This document shows positions 1-7,314 of a stretch of DNA of 21,694 nucleotides, one piece after another. Both the position numbers and the translations under genes were made by a program. Position 1 is the stretch's first letter; every line of letters starts with the position of its first letter. The notes beneath the pieces were generated by a model. The model saw only the letters and a list, made by a program, of their open reading frames with translations, was not told the DNA's origin and ran no database searches. Origin of the DNA: Methanoregula sp. UBA154 (GTDB taxonomy: Archaea; Halobacteriota; Methanomicrobia; Methanomicrobiales; Methanospirillaceae); contig DAPW01000025.1 of assembly GCA_002502245.1 (NCBI GenBank), positions 1 through 21,694 of the forward strand, written 5' to 3'.

Positions 1-74
1 TCGCTGGCTGAGTTTCTTTTTTATTCCGGTGACCAGGTTAATATTCTTCGGTAAATATGAGGGTGACCCCCTCT

Positions 75-91
75 CTCCCCCAAAGGGGGAG
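75..91 (+). terminator. Perfect GC hairpin upstream of a T-run
   Basis: CTCCCCC, loop AAA, GGGGGAG form a perfect 7-bp stem. More C- and G-runs follow, then a T7 run at 122-128. This could terminate a gene lying left of the window, or be part of the repeat element that follows. No gene is visible in 1-497 other than the repeat. Confidence 0.4.
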
Positions 92-106
92 GCAGCCCAA
101 GGGGAG

Positions 107-226
107 CCCCCCTTGACCCCCTTTTTTTCGTAGGTTCTTGGTCAGCCGTCTAAAGTGACCATCCTAATGTGGGGGATGCCCGAGCGGCGGGGGCGGAAGC
201 ACAAAGTGCCGGAGCCCCCAAGAGCG
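107..226 (+). repeat. Partial copy of dispersed repeat family B
   Basis: The right half (about 152-226) resembles the element at 5391-5543. Both have CCATCCT, TAAT followed by GGGGATGCC, then AGCGGCGGG and finally GCCCCCAAGAGCG. This copy has a longer terminal hairpin: GGGGGC at 189-194 pairs with GCCCCC at 214-219, and GCAC/GTGC pair inside around an AAA loop. The left end is divergent or replaced by C-runs and a T-run, so boundaries are approximate. Confidence 0.4.
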
Positions 227-497
227 ATCATGATGGGAAAATAGGTTATGATACATTAGTCGCCAGAATGGGACTATACCCATATTTTTTGCGGGAATAT
301 TTCAGGCCGGACTCCGGGCAATGGTCATGGGGTTCACGATGGTTATCACGGGCTTGTGCCCGTTTTTGCTCCCGTCACCATAAGGTTTTTCCGGCGTGTT
401 CCGTTGAACGGAACACCTCCCTCCTGCCCCGGACGCTCATGGTCAGGGCACAAAGGTTTTTACAGGAAGATAGGAAAAGGAAGAGAATGGAGACACC

Positions 498-974
498 ATG
501 GAACCAATAAAAATCCCCAAAATGGCAAAAGCGGAGTATGACGCCCTCGTCAGACGCCAGAATGTATCGCGGATTGCGTTTTGTGCCGGCGGTCAGGCCT
601 ACATCGCCCCCTTCATGTATGTATTTGACGGAAAATACCTGTACTTCCTCTCCACAAAGTATGGCAGGAAGATCGGGTATTTCAGGAGCAACCCGAAGGT
701 CTCGGTTGAGATCGAGGAATATGCCCCCGATCTCTCCTCCTTTACCTTTGTGAGCCTCCAGGGCGCGCTCGAGGAGGTCGGGGCCCCGGAACAGAAAAAG
801 AAGGTCCGGGAACTCTTTGTCCGGATGATCCGGGACCGGAAGCTCTCCATGCGGGTGCTGAGTGCCCTGGGTCATTCTCCCGCTGATCCGCCGGAAGCGA
901 TCGTCAGCGAGGAGCGATCGCTGGTCTGGAAACTGGTGGGCGTGAAGGATATCGTTGCGCTGAAGAACGGGTAA
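498..974 (+). CDS. Pyridoxamine 5'-phosphate oxidase-like flavin-binding protein
   Basis: The 158-residue product has the split beta-barrel layout of PNPOx/FMN-binding proteins. An N-terminal helix (residues 8-21) is followed by alternating strands: SRIAFCAGGQAYIAPFMYVF, then GKYLYFLST, then KVSVEIEEY, then FVSLQGALEEV. The phrase LYFLSTKYGRKIGYFRSNPKVSVEI (residues about 48-72) is typical of the family, in which flavin phosphate is bound near the Ser/Thr-x-x-x-Lys region. Relatives in archaea and bacteria are often annotated as nitroimidazole-resistance-like proteins; the actual substrate is unknown. It is probably cytoplasmic. The ATG has a GGAG about 8 bases upstream, which supports this start. 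It stands alone on the plus strand and converges with the next gene. The family call is solid and the function is not. Confidence 0.88.
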   Translation: MEPIKIPKMAKAEYDALVRRQNVSRIAFCAGGQAYIAPFMYVFDGKYLYFLSTKYGRKIGYFRSNPKVSVEIEEYAPDLSSFTFVSLQGALEEVGAPEQKKKVRELFVRMIRDRKLSMRVLSALGHSPADPPEAIVSEERSLVWKLVGVKDIVALKNG

Positions 975-982
975 CCTCCCGC

Positions 983-1015
983 CTTTTTTTCCCGCTGCAC
1001 CCGGTTCCACCGGGT
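983..1015. terminator. T-run and hairpin between convergent genes
   Basis: A T7 run at 983-989 lies just after the stop of the flavin-binding gene. A perfect hairpin, ACCCGG-TTCCA-CCGGGT, follows at 999-1015, in the gap before the convergent gene that ends at 1049. In archaea a T-run alone can end transcription; the hairpin may serve either side. Confidence 0.5.
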
Positions 1016-1048
1016 CACCCGCGGCGGCACCGGCACGCCCGTTCCCGG

Positions 1049-2092
1049 TCAGGCAGGACCGGCTCTTCCGGCAGCGCGGACAAGGATGACGGCGCCGGCG
1101 ACCAGGGCGAGCAGGGGCCCGATGAGGAGCCCCGCCCAGAGGAGCAGACCGAGGATACCGGTGACCGCCAGTGCAGCCCCGCTCATCCCGGAAAGAGCCG
1201 GACCGGGGGGCCGGATCCCTGCCCGGATGGCATAGATGCCGAGGATGACCGGCCCTGCGATGAAGGCGAGGGTCAGCAGCACCCCCGGCGCATAGCCCGT
1301 GCGCAGGACGGTATGGACGAGCTGCAGGCCGGTCATGGCCGCACCCCCGAGGTACAGGAGGCCTGCTGCCAGGATGAGCCAGGGGACCGGGTCCCCCGCC
1401 CGGCCCTGTTTTCTCAGGTACGGCACGGTCAGGACGAGCCCACAGGCAACCACAATGACCAGCGGTGCAAAGACCACCGCCGGCGACTGGCCTTCCCAGA
1501 GATGGATGAAGGTGACCGACCAGGGGATGAGCAGCCATTCCTCAGCCGTGAACTCTTCTTTGAACCCGGGTGCAAGACTGTACCGTGCCCCGCCGGGGCC
1601 AAGAACCGCGAGGTAATAGTCGCCGTCCTCCAAGGCGGTGACGTTGAAGCGGGCCACCTCATAGATCGGCTGGGGCGTGAACGGCTCGTAGGAAGGTTTC
1701 CCGGGTTTTTTTCCCTGCACCAGGAAGGCACCGGACCCGGCAGGCAGATCAACAGAGGACGGAATATCACCTGCGGAAGCAAGCGCGGGCCCGATGATCA
1801 CGAGGTCCGGGACCGCGGAATCCGGGCCGGGGACCATGAGGGAGCCATACAGGACCTGCCCTTTCTGTAAGGGAAAGCGGTAGTACTGCGCCGCTCCATC
1901 CTCGCCAAGCGAGGTGTAGAGGACATAGGATTTTTCCGGACTGCTGATCAGGGTTGCATCCGCGATACCTTCACCGGGTCCCGCGCTGAGCGGTGCATGC
2001 GCCGAAACGATGCCGCTTCCGGCAGCGAGGAGCATGGCAGAAAGGAAGACCAGGTGAACATGCCTGCACGAGAACCTGTGCCCGGGTACCAT
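1049..2092 (-). CDS. Secreted/membrane protein with extracytoplasmic beta domain and C-terminal helices
   Basis: I do not recognise the family. The 347-residue product begins with a signal peptide (hydrophobic HLVFLSAMLLAAGSGIVSAHA). About 165 residues of probable extracytoplasmic beta structure follow, with phrases such as QYYRFPLQKGQVLYGSLMVPG and ALEDGDYYLAVLGPGG that resemble carbohydrate-binding or pre-peptidase C-terminal type folds. The C-terminal part has about five hydrophobic helices, beginning near AVVFAPLVIVVACGLVL and ending in VAGAVILVRAAGRAGPA. I prefer the ATG at 2092 to the TTG two codons upstream, because GGTTGAT lies about 8 bases before it. The role is probably sensing or handling something at the outer face of the membrane. 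No operon partner is evident. Confidence 0.8.
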   Translation of the reverse strand: MVPGHRFSCRHVHLVFLSAMLLAAGSGIVSAHAPLSAGPGEGIADATLISSPEKSYVLYTSLGEDGAAQYYRFPLQKGQVLYGSLMVPGPDSAVPDLVIIGPALASAGDIPSSVDLPAGSGAFLVQGKKPGKPSYEPFTPQPIYEVARFNVTALEDGDYYLAVLGPGGARYSLAPGFKEEFTAEEWLLIPWSVTFIHLWEGQSPAVVFAPLVIVVACGLVLTVPYLRKQGRAGDPVPWLILAAGLLYLGGAAMTGLQLVHTVLRTGYAPGVLLTLAFIAGPVILGIYAIRAGIRPPGPALSGMSGAALAVTGILGLLLWAGLLIGPLLALVAGAVILVRAAGRAGPA

Positions 2093-2278
2093 ATGCAACG
2101 ATCAACCGCGGATTATTTGGGTCTTTCGAACGGGGGACTCGTGTCCGGAAGTCCGTGACCGGCCTGCACCAGGCCAGGCTGTTCCGCGGCCCGGCAGCGG
2201 GGATGAGCCCCCGGTAAATGCAATCCAGCTCCACCGGGCCGGAACGATGAAAAAAAGGAAAAGAGATCATAATTTTCA

Positions 2279-2336
2279 CGAGGGTTCCCCGCCTCAGGGC
2301 TCCTCCGGGGCACGGCGGCGCAGTCCGGTGTTTTCA
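2279..2336 (+). repeat. Dispersed repeat family C, copy 1
   Basis: The stretch from GAGGGTTCC through CTCCTCCGGGGCACGGC to GCAGTCCGGTGTTTTC matches the stretch at 6791-6851 base for base over most of its length, in the same orientation. It abuts the inverted family A copy. Both copies sit between genes and end in a T-rich run. Confidence 0.5.
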
Positions 2337-2347
2337 CAGATGCTTCC

Positions 2348-2462
2348 AGACATCGATCCGCCGCGGGGGCGCCCCTTCGGGGGCGGCGTCGGTCATCATA
2401 AGTAATCGCGCAGGTATCAACAATCAACATATCACATCTGTTCAATCCCATTTTCATAGGAT
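2348..2462 (-). repeat. Dispersed repeat family A, copy 1 (inverted)
   Basis: On the minus strand this reads CCTATGAAAATGGGATTGAA onward through TTGATTGTTGATACCTGCGC to a GC-rich hairpin (GCCGC paired with GCGGC, with CCCC-GAA-GGGG inside). The same sequence is at 21549-21660 on the plus strand with about 14-18 substitutions over about 105 bases. Substitutions fall at every codon position of the only shared reading frame, which argues against coding. Confidence 0.7.
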
Positions 2463-2570
2463 ATTTATTGAAACGTCCTGTTTTTTGTAAAAACAGGTGA
2501 TACAGCACGGTGCCCGCCCGTCTTCGACCGGGTATCGTCCCGGGCACCGGTGAAAATACTAAAAAACCGC

Positions 2571-3461
2571 TCAGGGATGGTCGTTCTCCGGCCGGTTGCG
2601 GATGACGAGGACAGGCTTCCGGGTCCTTCTCACCACCGTGAATGTCGTGCTCCCGACCAGCATCTCCTCAAACCAGGCCGTCCCGTAGGCACTCATCGCG
2701 ATCAGGGATACCTGCTCCTCCCGTGCAACCGCGAGGGTCATCTCGGTCGGGTCCCCCACCCGGATACGGCATTTCACGGCAAGACCGGAAGCGGTGAGAT
2801 CGGTGCTCATATCCGCAAGCCGGGCCTGGGCTTCCCGGACGGCCGCCTCGATCTCCGGTTCTGATTCGGCCCGGTTGACCACATGGAGGAGGATCACCTC
2901 CTGCACGGACGGGATTGTCCGGATAAACGACAGTGCATCCCGGGCAGACGGGGAAAAATCGCTCGGCAACAGCAAGCGTGAGAACAGTTCCGGGCGGGAT
3001 GTGGCACCGGTTGCATCCGCATCCTCGCATCCGGGATCGAAGTGCATGACCAGGACATTTGTCTTTGCCTGCCGGAGGACGGTTGACGAGACACTGCCGA
3101 GGAGGATCTCCTGGATCGGGTTGATGCCCCGGGCACCCATGACGATGAGCGAGGCATGGCGGGCCTCCGCTGCTTCCAGGATCGCCTGGGAAACAGTGCC
3201 CTCGGTGATCACCTTCACGGTCGCATCGACCCGTACCGGGTTCTGGAAGCCGAGGTGCGCGAGCGCTGCTCTCTTCTCATCCATGAGGATCCGGACATTC
3301 TCGACATACGGCCCGGTGGTAAAGCCCAGTTTCGAGGGGTGCGTTGCATCCACGACATGCAGGAGCACCACCTCCTCTATCCCGGGGATCCCGGTGATGC
3401 GGTCAAAAATGTTCTCGGTATAAGCGGAAAAATCCAGGGCAACCAACACTTTTTCGAACAT
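2571..3461 (-). CDS. Universal stress protein with two tandem UspA domains
   Basis: The 296-residue product is two UspA domains fused head to tail (about 1-142 and 160-290). Each starts with the characteristic strand (KVLVALDFS; RLLLPSDFS). Each carries the nucleotide-binding loop G-x2-G-x9-G-S/T: G109-A-R-G112 to G122-S123 in the first, and S257-A-Y-G260 to G270-S271 in the second, where the first glycine is serine. ATP-binding UspA proteins act as cytoplasmic stress or energy-state sensors; no specific partner is suggested here. The start is supported by an AGGAG with good spacing. An AT-rich stretch (CTTTTTATTCC on the minus strand, 3496-3506) about 40 bases upstream could be the TATA box. 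It appears monocistronic. Confidence 0.93.
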   Translation of the reverse strand: MFEKVLVALDFSAYTENIFDRITGIPGIEEVVLLHVVDATHPSKLGFTTGPYVENVRILMDEKRAALAHLGFQNPVRVDATVKVITEGTVSQAILEAAEARHASLIVMGARGINPIQEILLGSVSSTVLRQAKTNVLVMHFDPGCEDADATGATSRPELFSRLLLPSDFSPSARDALSFIRTIPSVQEVILLHVVNRAESEPEIEAAVREAQARLADMSTDLTASGLAVKCRIRVGDPTEMTLAVAREEQVSLIAMSAYGTAWFEEMLVGSTTFTVVRRTRKPVLVIRNRPENDHP

Positions 3462-3802
3462 AGCTCCCTTCTCCTATGAAGTTTCTCCGGCAGGAATAAA
3501 AAGATCATTGAAAAAAAACTCCCGCAGGATACCGGCCCGGGCACGGTCTGCCGGAACCGTTGTGCCGGCGTGCATGCTGATACTATCCTGAACCGCAGGG
3601 TACGGTCGTGACGGGCCTGATCGTTCCACGAGAGGAGCATGCCAGGATGAACATCTCAGGGAGTGAGTATTTTTTCCTTTATGCCACAACGGGGATCCGG
3701 TCAGACCTCCCCTTCGGTTTCCTCAGCCTGCCATGTGGTTCTTCTGGCGCGTTATGGCGGGTTTACGGCTGTACCACCTCCATATCCAGACGAATATTTC
3801 AC
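3462..3802. other. Intergenic region, no gene recognised
   Basis: This gap separates two divergently transcribed genes. It contains the probable promoter of the stress protein (TATA-like run at 3496-3506, minus strand). A 75-codon plus-strand frame across 3608-3835 has no ribosome site and no recognisable composition, so I do not call it. Confidence 0.5.
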
Positions 3803-3844
3803 AATATTTATGTGCAAATTATCCGTAAATTATAGGGTGAAACA
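3803..3844 (+). promoter_or_regulatory. Probable promoter and ribosome site of the 45-residue gene
   Basis: An AT-rich stretch (AATATTTATG, about 3807-3816) sits 30-35 bases before the ATG, the distance expected for an archaeal TATA box with a short leader. AGGGTGA follows, ending about 5 bases before the ATG at 3845, and serves as the ribosome binding site. Confidence 0.55.
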
Positions 3845-3982
3845 ATGACGGATCGTTTTAACTGCCCTTTTCGCTCCGGTATCAGTCAATGCAAGAAGGA
3901 AAAATGCGGGATCTGGAATGCCAGTGAGAAAGACTGTAACATTCACGTGCTTGCCAGAACGCGGCAAAAAATGGATGAATAG
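3845..3982 (+). CDS. Small cysteine-rich protein (45 residues)
   Basis: The product is MTDRFNCPFRSGISQCKKEK followed by CGIWNASEKDCNIHV and a charged tail. Four cysteines (C7, C16, C21, C31) and a histidine (H34) are spaced as in short metal-binding proteins. The start CPFR with a C-x-W core resembles small CPFR...C..WY proteins common in bacteria and methanogens, whose function is unknown. A GGTGA ribosome site lies at the right distance, a TATA-like box is upstream, and a T10 run follows the stop, so the unit is complete and monocistronic. It may be a structural zinc or iron site protein; no further claim is justified. Confidence 0.75.
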   Translation: MTDRFNCPFRSGISQCKKEKCGIWNASEKDCNIHVLARTRQKMDE

Positions 3983-3987
3983 ATGAA

Positions 3988-4012
3988 CCGGTAACATATT
4001 TTTTTTTATTCC
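3988..4012 (+). terminator. T-run terminator of the small cysteine-rich gene
   Basis: A run of ten T residues begins 17 bases after the stop codon. It is flanked by CCGGTAA and TTCCGG, which can form a short stem. It fits an archaeal T-run terminator. Confidence 0.55.
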
Positions 4013-4226
4013 GGCTTATCGGTATCAGATGAACATTTGCAGGGTGGTTACAGAACACAGCGCGCCGCCCAGCGTTTCTGCCGGCATTGCCCTGCGGGGT
4101 TACTGCAATTTCCATTTTCCCAAAGAGCAGGGCGATCCGTAAAATTCGTTCCCGGTAAAAACTGCCGGCACTTCCGGCAGCACCCCGCCACCCTTATCCC
4201 GCTCACCGTCAAATAATGTATACGAA

Positions 4227-5132
4227 ATGCTGCCCGATCCCGACCACCCCTTCGACCCCGAGGATATCCCGTATTTCTTCGACAACTGGTGCGCCCTTCC
4301 CTGGTCCCCCTGGGTCCCGTTCAGTGCCACGAAAGAAGAGTTCCGGCAGATCCCAAAAGAACCCGGCCTCTACCGGCTGCGACCGGCCGGCAGGGATTTT
4401 CTGATGTACATCGGGGAGACCAAAAAAAGCCTGCACCAGCGGCTGCAGGACCTCCGCATGGAACTCCGGAACCAGGACCTCATGCCGTGGAGCGACCCGC
4501 ATGCCGAGGCCCCGGGGCTCTGGGCATTTTCAGACGCTGAAGGATACGGGTACGAATGCTCCGCCGCCCCGCTCGATGCCTCGATAAACGGCCGGAAAGG
4601 GATGGAGAGGTACCTGCTCTACCGCTACCGGCAGGAACGGGGCGGGTCCCCGCTCTGCAACTTCGGCCGCATCCACCCGCGCTACCGGAAGTCCACCAGC
4701 CGGAAAGACGGGCTCCGTGGCGGGAAGCTCGCGGAGGACCATAAGGACAACCCGGCGGGTTGGCCAGGCATTGAGCCGCTGGAAGCGATCGGGAGACCGG
4801 GCGACAGCGACTGGATGGGACTGGAATGGACGGCATGGATGCCACTTGCGGTGGAAAATGTCCATGAGATCCCGGCCGGTGCCGGGCTGTACCTGCTCGC
4901 GGATGCCGGGTCACACGAGATCGTGTACATCGGGCAGTCGGCGGATGTTGCGAAACGCCTGCTCGATCAGAGCCGGAAGACCTGGGATGAGCGGTCGCTC
5001 CAGTTCTCGTTACGGATCATCGGGCAGTCAGTCCTCCCGCATCATCTCCGGGAACGGGAGAACGATCTCATCGGGAACTTTTTTGAACAGTGCCGGAAGG
5101 CACCGGAGTTCCAGTTCCGGAACAGCCGGTAA
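4227..5132 (+). CDS. Protein with two tandem GIY-YIG nuclease domains
   Basis: The 301-residue product has two GIY-YIG-type domains. In domain 1 (about 44-155), G47-L-Y49 and Y61-I-G63 are followed by R72, a candidate catalytic glutamate E127 in GMERYLLYRY, and SPLCNFGR (142-148). In domain 2 (about 215-300), G220-L-Y222 and Y234-I-G236 are followed by R244 and a glutamate in LRERENDLIGNFF (E276 or E278). GIY-YIG nucleases cut DNA with one metal ion, using the tyrosines, the arginine and the glutamate. Domain 2 is shorter and lacks the PLxNxGR segment. No methyltransferase or repair partner is adjacent, so a restriction, repair or defence role cannot be chosen. No clear ribosome site precedes the ATG; CAAATAATGTATAC just upstream may be a promoter with a very short leader. 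Confidence 0.82.
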   Translation: MLPDPDHPFDPEDIPYFFDNWCALPWSPWVPFSATKEEFRQIPKEPGLYRLRPAGRDFLMYIGETKKSLHQRLQDLRMELRNQDLMPWSDPHAEAPGLWAFSDAEGYGYECSAAPLDASINGRKGMERYLLYRYRQERGGSPLCNFGRIHPRYRKSTSRKDGLRGGKLAEDHKDNPAGWPGIEPLEAIGRPGDSDWMGLEWTAWMPLAVENVHEIPAGAGLYLLADAGSHEIVYIGQSADVAKRLLDQSRKTWDERSLQFSLRIIGQSVLPHHLRERENDLIGNFFEQCRKAPEFQFRNSR

Positions 5133-5137
5133 CATTT

Positions 5138-5390
5138 TTCTGGAACAATCGCCCCGTATGGTGAATCAGGTACGGTATCATCACAGAACACTCCATGTTC
5201 ATACCCCAGCCTTTGTGAAAAATGAGTGTCCCTGATAAAAACTTGGTCATGGATTTATGGTGAATGCACCCAGGACGTCCCTGCCCGGCGAAGATGAGAG
5301 CGCGAAAATGACCGCTGTCACAAGAACGCGAATGCGAAGACCTCTTAAAATAAGTGCTCTGTAGAAATCAAGGTAAATGATGAAATCGCC
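5138..5390. other. Intergenic region, nothing recognised
   Basis: A short T-run directly follows the GIY-YIG stop and may end that transcript. The rest shows no coding frame with a ribosome site and no RNA fold that I recognise. Confidence 0.4.
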
Positions 5391-5543
5391 CCCCCCTTGC
5401 GCCAGCCCTGCCCCCGTTGGGGGCGTGGGCGCATGCGATACCTTGGAAGTATCTGTACCATCCTCATTCAAAATTGACCAGGTACTACGGCGTTATCGTA
5501 ATTCGGGGATGCCACAGCGGCGGGAGCGAAGCCCCCAAGAGCG
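5391..5543 (+). repeat. Dispersed repeat family B, copy 1
   Basis: It starts with a C-run, TTGCGCCAGCCCTG and a CCCCC-GTT-GGGGG hairpin followed by GCGCATGCGAT. It ends with CGGGA, the mini-hairpin GCGAAGC (5526-5532) and CCCCCAAGAGCG. The first 49 bases match 6900-6948 with four differences. The middle (GGTACTAC, then GCG, then ATCG, then CGGGG) also aligns. It carries no coding frame with a ribosome site. Confidence 0.7.
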
Positions 5544-5572
5544 TTAGAATTGTGCGAATGAATTCTACAGAG

Positions 5573-5815
5573 CTAAAATATGAGCAGGGAAGATCCGGCG
5601 AAAGTTGTAAGAAATCGAGGATCTTCACATATGTTATTATTATGGTAAACGATAACTTTTTTGAAATCTGTCTCGATACAGCTATGCCATTTCACCGTGG
5701 GAATAAAAACTCCCGTGCTGTCGTTAACATCCAACAGAACGACCTGTGACCTGGTTGCCGGAATCAGTCTGTCCGCATCTGCCTGCACCACCTGCTGCCG
5801 GTACGAACCTGCCAT
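5573..5815 (-). pseudogene. Possible gene remnant of unknown origin
   Basis: An 80-codon minus-strand frame with ordinary amino-acid composition lies in a stretch more AT-rich than its surroundings. It has internal phrases such as RSQVVLLDVNDSTGVFIPTV. The frame stays open upstream of its ATG (residues RYEYM and beyond), so any real protein would have been longer, and no ribosome site precedes the ATG. It may be a decayed fragment of a surface protein, or chance. I have low confidence that it is expressed. Confidence 0.2.
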
Positions 5816-6063
5816 GTACTCGTATCTAAAGCCACGGTGTTTTGTGGGATCTCATCGGTGCCCCGGCCGAATGATCTTTTTACCGGGCATACCCGGAACA
5901 GCCGGAAAAACCAGGGACACCCGTGCTGACCGGGGCGCCTTTTGCGAGCTCCGGATAATTTATCAGGTAAAAAACGGTAATCCCGGGTAGAATCCGCACG
6001 TGTCCATGTTTGAAAACCAGGGATACCGTGCACAGGTTCCCGGTAACGGGGGAGGATAGGCGG

Positions 6064-6702
6064 ATGTTTCCCATCGGTGACGACAACAGCTCGCGCAGGT
6101 TACAGCCAGTGGTCACGTACACGCTGATCGCCCTCAACATCCTGGTCTTTCTCGCAGAGATAATCGGGGGCGATGGTTTTATCGTCGCGTGGTCGTTTAT
6201 CCCCGTCCGCTTCCTGGCAGATCCCGCCGGGGACTTCCTGACGCTCTTTTCGTCCATGTTCCTCCATGGCGGCTGGCTGCATCTCGGGGGCAACATGCTC
6301 TACCTGTGGATCTTCGGCGACAATGTGGAGGACTGCTTCGGGCACCTCCGCTTCCTCGTCTTCTACCTGGTCTGCGGCATCACGGCAACCTTCGCCCAGC
6401 TGGCGTTCTCCCTGGGATCGACCATCCCCCACCTGGGGGCATCCGGGGCGATTGCCGGCGTGCTCGGGGCATACGTGCTGTTGTTCCCGAACCGCCGGGT
6501 GACCGTCTTTGCAGGCTACGGGATCGTGCAGATGCCGGCACTGATCGTGATCGGGCTCTGGTTCGTCCTCCAGCTCTTCAGCGGGATCGGTTCGATCGGT
6601 GCAGCCGCGGACACGGGCGGTGTTGCGTTCATGGCACATATCGGCGGCTTTGTCGCCGGGTATGTGCTGGCCGTTCTCCTGCGGGGACATCGCGTGGCAT
6701 AG
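6064..6702 (+). CDS. Rhomboid family intramembrane serine protease
   Basis: The 212-residue product has six hydrophobic segments and all rhomboid signatures. H68-G-G with W71-L-H-L-G-G-N77 marks the L1/helix-2 region with the oxyanion-side asparagine. The catalytic serine is S127 in GASG (125-128). The catalytic histidine is H192 in AHIGGFVAGY. The serine-histidine dyad cleaves transmembrane helices of substrates within the membrane; the substrate here is unknown. An in-frame TTG at 6010 exists, but the ATG at 6064 has GGAGG with 8-base spacing and is the better start. It has no operon partner. A cytoplasmic N-terminus with RR before helix 1 is consistent with the usual topology. Confidence 0.94.
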   Translation: MFPIGDDNSSRRLQPVVTYTLIALNILVFLAEIIGGDGFIVAWSFIPVRFLADPAGDFLTLFSSMFLHGGWLHLGGNMLYLWIFGDNVEDCFGHLRFLVFYLVCGITATFAQLAFSLGSTIPHLGASGAIAGVLGAYVLLFPNRRVTVFAGYGIVQMPALIVIGLWFVLQLFSGIGSIGAAADTGGVAFMAHIGGFVAGYVLAVLLRGHRVA

Positions 6703-6776
6703 GTTTCGGAATGGTCTGCCCCGGGAGAACCGGGCATGAACAAAGCATTCGCACCCGAACCATGAAAATCTGGAAT

Positions 6777-6852
6777 AACCCCGGGTAGTGCGGGGGTTCC
6801 TTCGCCTCCAGGCCCTCCGGCGTACGGCAGGGCAGTCCGGGGTTTTTTTTTG
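6777..6852 (+). repeat. Dispersed repeat family C, copy 2, with terminator-like features
   Basis: AACCCC pairs with GGGGTT across a short loop (6777-6799). The family C sequence follows at 6791-6851: GGGGGTTCC, then CTCCGGCGTACGGC, then GCAGTCCGGGGT and a T-run of about nine bases. The T-run could terminate the rhomboid transcript. The match to 2279-2336 shows it is also a repeat. Confidence 0.5.
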
Positions 6853-6899
6853 AAGGAGTAGTCACACGTCAGCGACGGATCTTTTGGATCTCATGGCCG

Positions 6900-7042
6900 C
6901 CCCCCTTGCACCAGCCCTGCCCCCGGCGGGGGCGGGGGCGCATGCGATTCCTCTGTATTGCCGGGATTCCTGATCTCTGGTACTACAGCGCCATCGCAAC
7001 CGGGGCTTCAACAGAAGCGGGGCGAAGCCCGTAACGTCAGCG
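6900..7042 (+). repeat. Dispersed repeat family B, copy 2
   Basis: It has the same start as the 5391 copy (C-run, TTGCACCAGCCCTG, CCCCC-GGC-GGGGG, GCGCATGCGAT). It then has TCCTCTGTATT, shared with the copy at 21355-21509, and GGTACTACAGCGCCATCGCAA, which matches 5391-5543. It ends in GGGC-GAA-GCCC (7021-7030), a perfect stem containing GCGAAGC. From 7043 to 7314 I see no gene. Confidence 0.7.
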
Positions 7043-7314
7043 TTTTGGTGACTGAACAGGAACACTTTTTCGATCTGGATTTTGGAACAATAATCTTTCT
7101 CTATTTTTTCCCTCGTTGTTTCCTTTCCTCGCTGGCAGGAGAAATGGCACTATGCCCTTTCAGAACTATCAATGGCGGAGCCGTGCGGTCGTCCCCGCTC
7201 TTGTTGTCGTCACCCACCACGGAGGCACCCTGTTCTGGTCCAGCATCGGTCATCGCACAGCATGAAGAGGCACCTGAGCCGCTCCCGTGCCGGCGCGGGA
7301 AGGTTGCGGCCTGC

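Noticed and set aside
169..510. 113-codon plus-strand frame before the flavin-binding gene
   Set aside because: It runs through the family B repeat and into the ribosome site of the next gene. It has no ribosome site of its own and a random-like composition.
375..1538. 387-codon minus-strand frame
   Set aside because: It is antisense to the PNPOx-like gene and overlaps the end of the membrane-protein gene in another frame; rich in Arg, Gly and Pro.
3608..3835. 75-codon plus-strand frame before the small cysteine-rich gene
   Set aside because: It lies over the promoter of that gene, with no ribosome site and no recognisable sequence.
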